Shown piece after piece: positions 9,607 to 18,953 of a stretch of DNA of 64,000 nt. The DNA is from an uncultured Pseudomonadota bacterium. GTDB lineage: Bacteria > Bdellovibrionota_B > Oligoflexia > Oligoflexales > CAIYRB01. Under the pieces are notes generated by a model, which was not told where the DNA came from, did not search any database, and worked only from the letters and a program-made list of their open reading frames with translations. The stretch covers positions 1 to 64,000 of the forward strand of contig CAIYRB010000076.1 in assembly GCA_903928445.1 (NCBI GenBank), given 5' to 3'. Made by a program: the position numbers and the translations under genes. The stretch's first letter is position 1, and every line of letters starts with the position of its first letter.

Positions 9607-9727
9607 GGCTTTGTTGCATAAATCCTGCCCTCCCGCCTTCCCACTCTCCTAGTTGCGCGGAATAAAGCCGCGGCCGAAAAACTGGGAGGGCAGAAAGGCG
9701 GGAGGGCAGGATTTGTGCAACAAAGCC
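9607..9727. mobile_element. MITE-like inverted repeat with IS903-like ends
   Basis: A 121-bp non-coding element whose ends are inverted repeats of 33 bases with a single mismatch, and whose inner parts are a weaker palindrome. The terminal GGCTTTGTTGCATAAATC closely resembles the 18-bp terminal repeat of IS903 (IS5 family) as I remember it. No transposase is present, so this would be a non-autonomous copy. I see no 9-bp target duplication in the flanks. It lies between the lepA 3' end and the thr promoter repeats and may also act as the lepA transcription terminator. Confidence 0.65.
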
Positions 9728-9756
9728 ATTGGCCGGTGGTCGAGCACCACCTTCGA

Positions 9757-11559
9757 TCAGTCATCAATCTGCAAAATGGCCATAAACGCATCTTGTGGGA
9801 TCTCGACGCTCCCGACCTGTTTCATCCGCTTTTTGCCGGCCTTCTGTTTGTCGAGGAGCTTTCTTTTGCGCGAAATATCGCCGCCGTAGCACTTGGCCGT
9901 GACATCCTTACGCATCGCTGCGACGGTTTCGCGGGCGACGATTTTGCCACCGATGGCACCTTGGATAGCGATCTGGAACATCTGCCGCGGCAGGATGTCT
10001 TTGAGCTTCTTACACAAGGAACGGCCGCGGATGGCTGCGGTGGAGCGGTGGACGATACAGGACAGCGCGTCGACCGGCTCATTGTTGACCAGGATGTCGA
10101 GCTTGACCAGGTCCCCGGGGCGGTATTCGGTGACGTCATAGTCCATCGAGGCATAGCCACGGGAAATGCTTTTCAACTTATCGTGGAAGTCGAAGATCAT
10201 CTCATTCATGGGGATTTCGTAGGTAATCTTGACCCTTTTTGCGGTCAGGTAGTCGAGGCCTTTTTGCACTCCACGACGCTCGGTGAGCAGCTTGAGCAGA
10301 CCGCCGATGTATTCTTCGGGCGTATGAATGGTCAGCAAGACGTAGGGCTCTTCGATGCGGTCGATCTTGGTTGGATCGGGCATCTTTGAGGGATTTTCAA
10401 TGCTGGTTACCTGGCCGTCGACACCGTGCATGTGGTAGACGACGGTCGGTGCGGTAAAAATCAGATCGAGGTTATACTCGCGCTCTAGGCGCTCCTGGAT
10501 AATGTCCATATGGAGCAAGCCCAAGAAGCCGACGCGGTAGCCCATGCCAAGGGCGTTAGAACTTTCCAGTTCGAAGGTCAATGAAGCGTCATTGAGCTGC
10601 AGCTTTTCGAATGATTCCTTCAGCAGCTGGTATTCGCTTGAGTCAACCGGGAAGATGCCGCCGAAGACCATTTGACGGGCTTTTTGGAACCCGGACAGAG
10701 GGCCGGCAGCCGGTCTGTCAGGATTGGTAATGGTGTCGCCGACACGCGTGTCGCCAACGCCTTTGATGGAGCCAGCGACAAAGCCGACTTCGCCAGCCAC
10801 CAAGCCGGCGAATTCAACCTGCTTCGGCATCAGCTTGCCGATTTTTAACACCTCGAAAATCTTGCCCGACGACATCATCTGCATCTTTTGGTTCTTGCGC
10901 AGCTCGCCTGCCATGACCCGAATCAGCGACACGGCGCCAAGATAAGGGTCGAACCAGCTATCAAAGATCAGCGCTTGCAGTGGCTCCTCGCGGCGCACCT
11001 TCGGTGGTGGCACGCGTTTGACGATGGCCTCAAGCACATCTTTGATGCCAATGCGTGCCTTGGCGCTGGCGAGGACCGCCTCGCTGCCATCCAGCGCTAA
11101 CTCCTCTTCGATTTCGCCGCGGACCTTGTCCGGATCGGCACTGGGCAGATCGATCTTGTTGATGACCGGGATCAGGGTCAGGTTGGCGGCCATGGCGAGC
11201 GACACATTGGCGACCGTCTGGGCTTCGACACCTTGGCTGGCATCGACGATGACCAGCGCTCCTTCACAGGCGGCGAGGCTGCGCGACACCTCGTAGCTGA
11301 AGTCGACATGGCCAGGGGTGTCGATGAGGTTGAACAAGTACGAGTGGCCATCGTCCGCTTTGTAGATCATCGAGCAGGTCTGCGCCTTGATCGTGATGCC
11401 GCGTTCGCGTTCGATGTCCATGCTATCGAGCACTTGCTCGCGCATCTCACGCTGTGACAGGGTCCCGGTGAACTCGATCAAGCGGTCAGCGAGGGTCGAT
11501 TTGCCGTGATCGATGTGTGCAATAATACAGAAGTTTCTAATGAAATTGGGATCGTCCAT
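9757..11559 (-). CDS. lepA: Elongation factor 4 (ribosome back-translocase GTPase)
   Basis: A 600-residue translational GTPase of normal family length. G1 is AHIDHGKST near residues 14-22, the switch region has [11 protein letters not shown]3 is DTPGH and G4 is NKID. The C-terminus has the LepA-specific basic domain with [20 protein letters not shown]. It acts on stalled ribosomes in the cytoplasm. It is followed on its own strand by the MITE-like palindrome. Confidence 0.97.
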   Translation of the reverse strand: MDDPNFIRNFCIIAHIDHGKSTLADRLIEFTGTLSQREMREQVLDSMDIERERGITIKAQTCSMIYKADDGHSYLFNLIDTPGHVDFSYEVSRSLAACEGALVIVDASQGVEAQTVANVSLAMAANLTLIPVINKIDLPSADPDKVRGEIEEELALDGSEAVLASAKARIGIKDVLEAIVKRVPPPKVRREEPLQALIFDSWFDPYLGAVSLIRVMAGELRKNQKMQMMSSGKIFEVLKIGKLMPKQVEFAGLVAGEVGFVAGSIKGVGDTRVGDTITNPDRPAAGPLSGFQKARQMVFGGIFPVDSSEYQLLKESFEKLQLNDASLTFELESSNALGMGYRVGFLGLLHMDIIQERLEREYNLDLIFTAPTVVYHMHGVDGQVTSIENPSKMPDPTKIDRIEEPYVLLTIHTPEEYIGGLLKLLTERRGVQKGLDYLTAKRVKITYEIPMNEMIFDFHDKLKSISRGYASMDYDVTEYRPGDLVKLDILVNNEPVDALSCIVHRSTAAIRGRSLCKKLKDILPRQMFQIAIQGAIGGKIVARETVAAMRKDVTAKCYGGDISRKRKLLDKQKAGKKRMKQVGSVEIPQDAFMAILQIDD

Positions 11560-11672
11560 GGTCCTTGGGAGCCCCTTTCGGGTCTGAGCGGGCTTAAAGT
11601 CTGGGCATCAGCGTACCGATGGGAAGGGGAGAATAGCGTTTCAGGGCGATTTTTTCACGGATAATCGATTCT

Positions 11673-12053
11673 ATGACTCGACTCAGCCAGCTGGCTACCT
11701 TGCTCCTCGTCACCTGGACTCTGCTCAGTGTGGTCGGGTGCGAAACCACTGCGAAAAAGCTTGAGCCCGACGTGCCCCAGCGCACGCACTACACCCTGCG
11801 TGAAGGCAAGGCGACGAAGTACTCAGAGCCGTTGCCAACCCGGACCGATTTCATCGTCGAATGGCACTATACAAGTGGCCGGACCGAAGAGTTAACCGGC
11901 TTTCATGCTTGGGATTTTATCGGTCAAGGGCGTTACAGCATGGTCGAAGTACTAGGCGAGGACGGCCGCATCACCCATCGCTTGTTTGATTTTGACGGCG
12001 ACGGCCATACCGATCTCGTTTGGGACGTTACGAGCAACGCTCCGGAGCGCTAG
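11673..12053 (+). CDS. Small lipoprotein of unknown function
   Basis: A 126-residue protein with a short hydrophobic signal and lipobox VVGC (C23), so it is probably membrane-anchored. The mature part is mixed charged sequence ending with FDFDGDGHTDLVWD, a calcium-loop-like DxDGDGxxD pattern also seen in FG-GAP/VCBS repeats. No clear ribosome site precedes the ATG. It diverges from lepA. I do not recognise a family. Confidence 0.7.
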   Translation: MTRLSQLATLLLVTWTLLSVVGCETTAKKLEPDVPQRTHYTLREGKATKYSEPLPTRTDFIVEWHYTSGRTEELTGFHAWDFIGQGRYSMVEVLGEDGRITHRLFDFDGDGHTDLVWDVTSNAPER

Positions 12054-12097
12054 GCAAGGCCGGTGATGGGCTAGCAGCGGCCAGCGTGCTCGTGGTC

Positions 12098-12598
12098 TTA
12101 CTGTAACTTGACGACCTTAGTGGCCAGGGCATAGCGCTGTTGGACGGCGATGGCCGCCCGGTCGGCATCTTTTTGGTTGGCAAACAGACCTTGGCGAATC
12201 CGGTAGACGACCCGTCCAGAGCGGGCAAGTGGTGTGTAATAGGCCTCGACGCCCTGCTCGTGCAGTCCATCGATGATGCGCTCGGCCTCGTCGCGGCCGG
12301 TGGCAACTTTGATCTCCAAGGTGAAGCTGTCTTTGCCAGGTTGTTCGGCGTCGCGACTCTTAGCGTGAAAGGCCGCCGGAGCATGACCAACCGAGGTGTA
12401 GAAAAAGGCCGCCTGTGCCTCGGCGGATGTCGCCTTGTCCTCCGCTGCGGCGGCATCTGGACGTGAAGGCTTAGGTGCGGGGAGGCCAACGAGCAAAAAG
12501 ACCGCGCCGAGCAGCACCGTGACAAAGGTTGTCAGGGCGACGATTAGGCGCACCGAGGAAGGGGCCTGAAGCTCTTGATTGGGCAATGGAAACCTCAT
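12098..12598 (-). CDS. Membrane-anchored SPOR-domain protein
   Basis: A 166-residue protein with one transmembrane segment (about 17-40) after a short cytoplasmic end, a Pro/Ala-rich linker, then a SPOR-like domain at about 90-165 (FTLEIKVATGRDEAERIIDGL to the end). SPOR domains bind denuded septal peptidoglycan, so a role at the division site is likely. A TTG five codons in has a better ribosome site (GAGG) than the ATG used here. Confidence 0.8.
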   Translation of the reverse strand: MRFPLPNQELQAPSSVRLIVALTTFVTVLLGAVFLLVGLPAPKPSRPDAAAAEDKATSAEAQAAFFYTSVGHAPAAFHAKSRDAEQPGKDSFTLEIKVATGRDEAERIIDGLHEQGVEAYYTPLARSGRVVYRIRQGLFANQKDADRAAIAVQQRYALATKVVKLQ

Positions 12599-12758
12599 CG
12601 CACTGGGGTCTTGGAGGCGGTAGGTCTATTGTATCAAGCCGTACCTGGACTGCCATCCTTTAGATAAACATAAATATTAACAGGGTCTTGAGTCTTGATG
12701 CGAGGGCTGTGCTTGGTCTTGGGCAACGTCGTGCCGATGCTTCTATTGGCTTCAAACC

Positions 12759-13880
12759 ATGGTCCAAAGCATGATGAACCCCCCCGTTAAACATCAGTAC
12801 CTGCCGACACTAGATGGCTGGCGCGCTGTCGCGATCCTCGGCGTCTTAATGTGCCATGGTTTGGACTATCCATTGTCGGACGTCGGTCCATGGGCGAACC
12901 CGCGCTTGTTTGCTTGGACGCGTTTGGGGGCCTACGGCGTCGACATATTTTTTGGACTTAGTGGCTTTCTCATCACCAGGCGACTCAAGGAGGAGCTAGA
13001 CCTTCGTGGGCGCATCGATCTGGCTCAATTTTACGGCCGCCGCGCCTTTCGCATCTTGCCGCCGGTGATCGTCTATTTAAGCGTGATGGCGTTGCTGACA
13101 CTGCTCGGAGTGTTGACCATCCCGAAGATTCAATTCCTCGGTAGCCTGGTCTTCTTTCGCAATTTTCTTGATTCTGCGACCAGAGATGGCTGGTACACCG
13201 GACATTTTTGGTCGCTGAGTGTTGAAGAACATTTTTACTTGTTCTGGCCCCTGGTGCTAGCTGGGCTTGGGGCCACGCGCTCACGCCTGTTTGCCGTGAT
13301 CTTTGCCGCCTTGGTTGCTGCGTGGCGCTGGCACGAATATCAGCAACCGTGGTTTGGGCAGCTGTTGCCGAAGGATATTTTCTTTGCACGCAGCGATATG
13401 CGCCTCGATTCGCTGATGTGGGGAGCTTGGGGTGCATTGATGTTCGAGAGCAGCTGGTGGTCCCATGTCTGGCGTCGGGCATCGAGTCGCTGGCTATGGC
13501 TCGCCGCGGTCGTGTCGCTGATCGCCAGCTTTCGCTTCAAAGAGGTGAACCTGATTACCCTGCAGGGACTGCTGATCGTGGCTCTGTTGACCGGCACGGT
13601 GCTGCGGCCATCTGGACTGCGGGCTCGACTTCTCGAGATCCCGCCCCTGCGCTATCTCGGACGACTATCGTATAGCTTGTACATCTGGCAGCAGTTTTTC
13701 TTGGTTGGATCGCGCGAAACGCGACCTTTGCCGCTGCCGCTAGTCCAAACTTGGCCATGGAACATCGTCGCGTTGGCGCTGATGGTTGGGCTTAGCTACT
13801 ACCTGGTTGAACGACCGATGATTGAGCTCGGCCGACGCCTCCTCCAGCGCCATGCAAAAAAGCCGGTAGACCTAGGCTAA
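12759..13880 (+). CDS. Acyltransferase 3 family membrane protein (OafA/YrhL-like)
   Basis: A 373-residue integral membrane protein with about ten hydrophobic segments. The family signatures are YLPTLDGWRAVAILGVL at residues 15-31 and HFWSLSVEEHFYLFWPL near 150. These enzymes move acyl groups, often acetyl, on to cell-surface glycans or lipids. No good ribosome site is visible before the first ATG. It stands alone between divergent and downstream genes, so the substrate cannot be told. Confidence 0.88.
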   Translation: MVQSMMNPPVKHQYLPTLDGWRAVAILGVLMCHGLDYPLSDVGPWANPRLFAWTRLGAYGVDIFFGLSGFLITRRLKEELDLRGRIDLAQFYGRRAFRILPPVIVYLSVMALLTLLGVLTIPKIQFLGSLVFFRNFLDSATRDGWYTGHFWSLSVEEHFYLFWPLVLAGLGATRSRLFAVIFAALVAAWRWHEYQQPWFGQLLPKDIFFARSDMRLDSLMWGAWGALMFESSWWSHVWRRASSRWLWLAAVVSLIASFRFKEVNLITLQGLLIVALLTGTVLRPSGLRARLLEIPPLRYLGRLSYSLYIWQQFFLVGSRETRPLPLPLVQTWPWNIVALALMVGLSYYLVERPMIELGRRLLQRHAKKPVDLG

Positions 13881-14029
13881 TCTCTCATTCTGGCATGGAA
13901 AATAGCTTGTGATCTCGGTCTAGACCTTTACAGTGATGGGACCTTTGGGTCTCCTTCACGGTTGACGATCTTACCATAGGCACGCCCAGGGCCGGGGCCC
14001 AGAGTGTCGCATGCAGAAAGTAGGTGCGG

Positions 14030-16864
14030 ATGTCAGAGCCACCATCTGTACAGAGCATGGAACAGCTTTCGACCAACCTGCCTTCGCCCGTTGCGAGTAT
14101 CGAACTCGACGGCGTGTCGACCAACAACCTCAAAGCGGTTGATGTGGCGTTCCCCTTGGGCATGGTCAGTGTCGTCACCGGAGTCTCTGGCTCGGGAAAG
14201 AGCTCACTGGTCTTTGACACCCTTTACGGCGAAGCCTACCGCCGCTATGTCGAGAGCCTGTCGAGCTTTGCCCGTCAATACCTCCAAGCTCTTCCTAAGC
14301 CTGATATTCGCGCCGTTCGCCATTTGCCGCCGGCGATCGCGGTGCGGCAGATGCAGTCCGGCGCCAGCAATCGCTCGACGGTCGGTACGGCCACCGAATT
14401 GACCGATTTGCTGCGGGTGCTGTTTACGCATCTTGCCGAAATCTACTGTAGTACTTGTGCCGCTCCGGTCCATAAGGATCATCCAGAGGCTGTGGCGGCA
14501 AAGACCGTGGGCGCGCATATCGGCAACAAAATAATGGTTTGTGCACCCTTGGAGCGCTGGGGCAAAGTTGCGGCTAAGGATCTGCGGGCGCAGTTGGAAG
14601 GCCAGGGGTTTAGTCGCCTACTCACCGCAGGCGGCGCGACGGTGAAGCTCGGCGAGGCGAAGGTCGCCGAGTTTAAGGGCGCGGCTGTGGTCATTGATCG
14701 CCTGAGCGTTGGTCCAGACAGCGTGAGCCGGCTCGGGGAATCCCTGCGGCTGGCATTTAAAGTTGGGCGCGGCAAGCTTTGGGTGGTGCCGCCAAATGGC
14801 ACGCCTGAGCTCTTTTCCGCCGGTTTGGACTGTCCAAGTTGCGGTCAGGAGTATCTGGAACCGTCGATGGCGCTGTTGTCGTTTAATCACCCGCTTGGCG
14901 CCTGTCCCGCCTGTCAGGGGTTTGGGTTTACCAGCGACGTCGACATGAGCAAGGTGATTCCAGATCGCACCTCGTCGTTGGCTGAGGCCGGTGTCGTTGC
15001 CTGGAACTTTGGTGCTTTTAAGGAGTACTACGCTTGGGCAAAGGTCAGCGCCAAGGCTCGCTCGATGCCCTTTGATAAACCGTTCAGCGACTATAGTGAC
15101 GACGACTGGCAGTGGCTGCGCGCTGGGTCTGGCAAGGCCTTTGATGGGATCGATGGATTTTTTGCCTATCTCGCCAGCAAGAAATATAAGGCGCATTACC
15201 GCATCCACGCCGCGCGTTTTCGCCTTTATGTGCCGTGTGCCACCTGCGGTGGCCAGCGTCTGAACAACAAGGCGCTGGCTTGCCAGATCCAAGGCGTCCA
15301 TTTAGCGCAGGTCTGCAAGATGGCAGTGACCGATGTCGAAGCGTGGCTCAGCAAGGTCCAGACAGTCGCCGAGTCCGGCGCTGCCGAGGGGCATCAGGCG
15401 GCAAACGACGGGTTGCTTGGGATCACCGAAGCCGTTCAAGAGATGGCGGCACGCTTAACCTATCTACGTAAAATCGGTGTGTCCTACCTCTCGCTCGATC
15501 GTGCCGCGCGCTCCTTGTCCGGCGGTGAACTCCAGCGCATCAATATGGCCCGCTGCCTTGGTAGTGCTTTAACCGACACCTTGTTTTGTTTAGATGAGCC
15601 GAGCTCCGGGCTGCACGCGCGCGATAGCGGCAACCTTCTCGCGATCATTCGCGAGCTGCGTGACCAGGGCAACACGGTGGTCATGGTTGAGCATGAACGG
15701 CGGCTGATCGCTGGCGCGGACCACCTAGTTGAGATCGGTCCTGCGGCTGGGCACGCCGGGGGCCGCGTTGTTTATGCTGGAGCGGCGCAGTTGTGGCGGC
15801 GCCCCGAGGTAGCGCCGCCGCTTAAGGCCGCGTCTATTGGTCAAGGCCACCGCTTTATCGAGATCAAGGGCGCGCGTACCCATAACCTGAAGAACCTGTC
15901 GGTGCGCTTTCCCGTGGCTGCAATCACCGCGGTGTGTGGCGTCAGCGGCAGCGGCAAGACCAGCTTGGTCCAGCACACCCTTTATCCGCTGCTTGCGGCG
16001 ACCCTTGGGCAGGCCATTGAACGCAGCTCTGAGTCGCAGCCAGTCGCAGATGGGGTGGGGCCGGCAAACTTGATCAAGGTCCACGGCGAAGTCGTGCTGG
16101 TTAGCCAAGCCTCCTTAGGGCGCTCCAGCCGCTCCAATATTGCCACCTACCTGGGCTTGATGGATGAGCTTCGTAAACTGCTGGCGGCGCAGCCCCTGGC
16201 GCGTAAGTTGGGCTTAAAGCCTGGCTCTTTTAGCTTTAACACCCCTGGGGGTCGCTGCGAGACTTGTCGCGGCCTCGGCACGGTGACGGAAGACCTGTCG
16301 TTTCTTGGTGAGATGGAGGTCAGTTGCCCAGCGTGCTCCGGTCGGCGCTTCGAAGATAAAGTGCTTGGCGTCGAAATTCTTGGGAAAAACCTGATCCAGA
16401 TGCTTAAAATGACGGTGGCTGAGGCGCGTGAGTTCTTTTACGATCGGCCGATCATCGTCAAGATCTGCGACCAGGTGATGGGCATGGGCATGGGTTATCT
16501 GACGCTAGGACAGCGGACCAGCAGCTTTTCTGGTGGCGAGGCGCAGCGGCTTAAGCTGGTCAGTCGCGTGCGCGGCGCCGAGCCGGGCAAACCGTCGATC
16601 TTGATCTTTGATGAGCCGACCACTGGCCTGAGCGATAGCGACGTCGCCAATCTCCTGGACCAGCTGCGGCTACTGACGAAACAAGGTCATACGGTGATCG
16701 TCGTCGAGCACCATCTTGATGTTTTGCGTTCGGCGGATTGGCTGATAGAAATAGGCCCTGAAGCAGCGACGGCCGGCGGAGAACTGGTTTATTCCGGAGT
16801 GCCGGCGGGATTGACAGCAGTAAGTCGGTCGTTGACGCGACCCTACCTTTGGGGGCCATTATGA
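14030..16864 (+). CDS. uvrA: UvrA-family excinuclease ATPase, divergent
   Basis: A protein of about 944 residues with two ABC ATPase modules. Walker A motifs are GVSGSGKSS (N-terminal) and GVSGSGKTS (C-terminal). Signature and Walker B are LSGGELQ with CLDEPSSGLH, and FSGGEAQ with IFDEPTTGL. Zinc modules CPSCGQ...CPACQ and CETCRG...CPACSG are present. Canonical UvrA recognises DNA lesions with UvrB. Several normally invariant stretches differ (SQASLGRSSRSN instead of the usual IGRTPRSN), so it may be a UvrA2-type paralogue, not the main UvrA. The ATG at 14030 is preferred to a GTG six bases earlier. It overlaps panB by four bases. Confidence 0.85.
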   Translation: MSEPPSVQSMEQLSTNLPSPVASIELDGVSTNNLKAVDVAFPLGMVSVVTGVSGSGKSSLVFDTLYGEAYRRYVESLSSFARQYLQALPKPDIRAVRHLPPAIAVRQMQSGASNRSTVGTATELTDLLRVLFTHLAEIYCSTCAAPVHKDHPEAVAAKTVGAHIGNKIMVCAPLERWGKVAAKDLRAQLEGQGFSRLLTAGGATVKLGEAKVAEFKGAAVVIDRLSVGPDSVSRLGESLRLAFKVGRGKLWVVPPNGTPELFSAGLDCPSCGQEYLEPSMALLSFNHPLGACPACQGFGFTSDVDMSKVIPDRTSSLAEAGVVAWNFGAFKEYYAWAKVSAKARSMPFDKPFSDYSDDDWQWLRAGSGKAFDGIDGFFAYLASKKYKAHYRIHAARFRLYVPCATCGGQRLNNKALACQIQGVHLAQVCKMAVTDVEAWLSKVQTVAESGAAEGHQAANDGLLGITEAVQEMAARLTYLRKIGVSYLSLDRAARSLSGGELQRINMARCLGSALTDTLFCLDEPSSGLHARDSGNLLAIIRELRDQGNTVVMVEHERRLIAGADHLVEIGPAAGHAGGRVVYAGAAQLWRRPEVAPPLKAASIGQGHRFIEIKGARTHNLKNLSVRFPVAAITAVCGVSGSGKTSLVQHTLYPLLAATLGQAIERSSESQPVADGVGPANLIKVHGEVVLVSQASLGRSSRSNIATYLGLMDELRKLLAAQPLARKLGLKPGSFSFNTPGGRCETCRGLGTVTEDLSFLGEMEVSCPACSGRRFEDKVLGVEILGKNLIQMLKMTVAEAREFFYDRPIIVKICDQVMGMGMGYLTLGQRTSSFSGGEAQRLKLVSRVRGAEPGKPSILIFDEPTTGLSDSDVANLLDQLRLLTKQGHTVIVVEHHLDVLRSADWLIEIGPEAATAGGELVYSGVPAGLTAVSRSLTRPYLWGPL

Positions 16865-17682
16865 GTAAGTACACACAGCGTGAAGCTGTGACCATCAGCC
16901 AGATCCTGGCGGCGAAGCAAAGTGGCCAGAAGTTATCGGCGGTGACCTGCTATGATAGCGCTTTTGCTCGTCTCATCGATCACACGAGCGTCGACATCGT
17001 GCTGGTTGGCGATAGCTTAGGCAACGTCATGCTCGGTCATGACGGCACGGTAGCTGTGACCATGAACGATATGCTGCATCACACGGCGGCTGTGGCGCGG
17101 GTGCTAAAGCGGCCGTTTTTATGCGCTGATATGCCGTTTTTAAGCTACCAGGTCTCGACCGAGCAGGCGCTGACGAACGCTGCTCGCCTGATTCAGGATG
17201 GCGGCGCGCAGGGCGTGAAGGTCGAGGGTGGCCACCCCATTTGTTCCCAGGTCAAGGCGATCGTTCAGGCTGGGATCCCAGTGATGGGGCATTTGGGTCT
17301 GACCCCACAAAGCGTCCACGCCATGGGCGGGTACCGGGTACAAGGCCGTGGCAGCGACGCGGCGCAGCAGATCCTCGATGATGCTCATGCTCTGCAAGAT
17401 GCCGGGATCTTTGCACTCGTCCTGGAAATGGTGCCAGAGCGGCTGGCCGAGCGGATCACGGCGTCGCTGCACGTTCCGACCATCGGTATCGGTGCCGGGG
17501 CGAAATGCGATGGCCAAATCCTTGTCTTGCACGATATCCTGGGCTTTGACTCCGGCTTCAGTCCGAAGTTTTTAAAGAAGTACGCCAATCTTGGCGACAC
17601 CGTGCAGCAAGCCTTAGATGCCTATGACCGCGACGTCAAGGACGGGGTATACCCAGGGCCGGAACATAGTTTCAAAGAGTGA
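16861..17682 (+). CDS. panB: 3-methyl-2-oxobutanoate hydroxymethyltransferase
   Basis: A 273-residue TIM-barrel enzyme that makes ketopantoate from ketoisovalerate and methylene-tetrahydrofolate in pantothenate synthesis. The family motifs TCYDSAFARL, LVGDSLGNVMLG, ADMPFLSY, VKVEGG and GIGAG are all visible in the right order. The ATG overlaps the stop of the UvrA-family gene (ATGA), so the two are translationally coupled although unrelated in function. No other pan gene is nearby. Confidence 0.95.
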   Translation: MSKYTQREAVTISQILAAKQSGQKLSAVTCYDSAFARLIDHTSVDIVLVGDSLGNVMLGHDGTVAVTMNDMLHHTAAVARVLKRPFLCADMPFLSYQVSTEQALTNAARLIQDGGAQGVKVEGGHPICSQVKAIVQAGIPVMGHLGLTPQSVHAMGGYRVQGRGSDAAQQILDDAHALQDAGIFALVLEMVPERLAERITASLHVPTIGIGAGAKCDGQILVLHDILGFDSGFSPKFLKKYANLGDTVQQALDAYDRDVKDGVYPGPEHSFKE

Positions 17683-17721
17683 TCCCAACCACCATCCCGT
17701 GCAGCGGACAATAAAAACGAC

Positions 17722-18825
17722 ATGGCGACTAAACGCGACTATTACGAGATTTTGAGCATCGAACGCACCGTGACCGAGGTGGAGATTAAGGCCGCCTACC
17801 GTAAGGCGGCGCTGAAGCATCACCCCGACCGCAACCCAGGTGATCAGGCCGCGGAGCTGATGTTCAAGGAGGCCTCGGAGGCCTATGAGATCCTTAGCCA
17901 ACCGGAAAAGCGCGCCGCCTACGATCGCTATGGACATGCCGGTGTGCAGGGGCAGGGCTTTCAGGATGCTGGTGATATCTTTTCGAGCTTTGGCAATATC
18001 TTCGAAGAATTCTTTGGTTTCAGCGGTGGCGCGCAGGGCGGTGGCGGCCGCGGGCGGGTTCGCCGCGGCGCCGATCTGCGCTACGATCTGACGCTCGAGT
18101 TTGAGGAGGCGGTATTCGGTATCGACCGCGAATTGGAGTTTGAGCGAGCCTGCGAGTGTGCTGAGTGCAACGGCAGCCGTGCAGAGCCCGGTGGCAAGTC
18201 GACCTGTAAAACTTGCGGCGGCGTGGGCCAGGTACGCCGCAGTCAGGGTTTTTTTGCGATCCAGACGGCCTGTCCAACGTGCCGCGGTGAAGGTGAGCAG
18301 ATCACCAGGCCGTGCAAAAGCTGCCACGGCAAAGGCGTGAAGATGGAGCGCAAGAAGCTCTCTGTCAAAATCCCGCCAGGTGTCGATACGGGACTTCGCC
18401 TGCGGGTCGGCGGCGAAGGCGAATCGGGTGGCGCGCAGGGACAGGCCGGCGATCTCTACGTGGTGCTTCATGTCAAAGAAAGTAAAATATTCGAGCGCGA
18501 TGATAACGACTTAGTTCTGACGCGTCCGATCGGTATTGCGCAGGCGTCCTTGGGTAGCAGGCTGACGATCCCTACCCTTGAGGGTGACAAAACCATTGAA
18601 GTCCCCGCAGGCGTTCAGCATGGTCACCGCATTACCCTCGCTGGGTCTGGCGTGCCGCATCTTAAGGGCATCGGGCGAGGCGATTTACACGTGCAGCTTG
18701 AACTGGTGGTGCCGAAAAAGTTGAGCAAGGAGCAACGCGAGTTACTGGAAAAATTCGCCGAAATTTCCGGCGAGGATGCCCATGCTGGCGGTGGTGGCTT
18801 CTTTCATAAGATCTTCGGTGACTAA
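17722..18825 (+). CDS. dnaJ: Chaperone protein DnaJ
   Basis: A 367-residue Hsp40 with a full domain set: J domain with HHPDRN (about 33-38), a Gly/Phe-rich region, four zinc repeats (CAECNG, CKTCGG, CPTCRG, CKSCHG at about 149-215), and the C-terminal substrate-binding domain. It stimulates DnaK ATPase and delivers unfolded proteins. Neither dnaK nor grpE is adjacent. It starts 39 bases after panB and is followed by a long palindrome. Confidence 0.97.
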   Translation: MATKRDYYEILSIERTVTEVEIKAAYRKAALKHHPDRNPGDQAAELMFKEASEAYEILSQPEKRAAYDRYGHAGVQGQGFQDAGDIFSSFGNIFEEFFGFSGGAQGGGGRGRVRRGADLRYDLTLEFEEAVFGIDRELEFERACECAECNGSRAEPGGKSTCKTCGGVGQVRRSQGFFAIQTACPTCRGEGEQITRPCKSCHGKGVKMERKKLSVKIPPGVDTGLRLRVGGEGESGGAQGQAGDLYVVLHVKESKIFERDDNDLVLTRPIGIAQASLGSRLTIPTLEGDKTIEVPAGVQHGHRITLAGSGVPHLKGIGRGDLHVQLELVVPKKLSKEQRELLEKFAEISGEDAHAGGGGFFHKIFGD

Positions 18826-18846
18826 AAGTCGAGCTAAGAGGCTGTT

Positions 18847-18945
18847 CGCAAATTCCGTGTCTCCATACTTCCGCGCCTCCGTGGTTAAATTGGGCGTTTG
18901 GGTTTGACCACTGAGGCGCGGAAGTATGGAGACACGGAATTTGCG
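18847..18945. repeat. 99-bp palindromic element with 39-bp arms
   Basis: Arms at 18847-18885 and 18907-18945 are inverted repeats matching at 38 of 39 positions, separated by 21 bases. It lies between the convergent dnaJ and zinc-ribbon-like genes, with the right arm ending 9 bases from the latter's stop codon. It could be a MITE-like or REP-like insertion and would also act as a strong RNA hairpin for both directions. Weak similarity continues outward from the arms. Confidence 0.75.
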
Positions 18946-18953
18946 GACATGTT

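Noticed and set aside
9598..9736. Target-site duplication for the MITE-like element
   Set aside because: The 9 bases on each side (9598-9606 and 9728-9736) do not match.
9715..10389. 224-codon plus-strand frame opposite lepA
   Set aside because: Lies wholly within the MITE arm and conserved lepA coding sequence; composition is that of a reverse-strand shadow.
17614..18471. 285-codon minus-strand frame opposite dnaJ
   Set aside because: Antisense of the conserved J domain and zinc repeats; no independent support.
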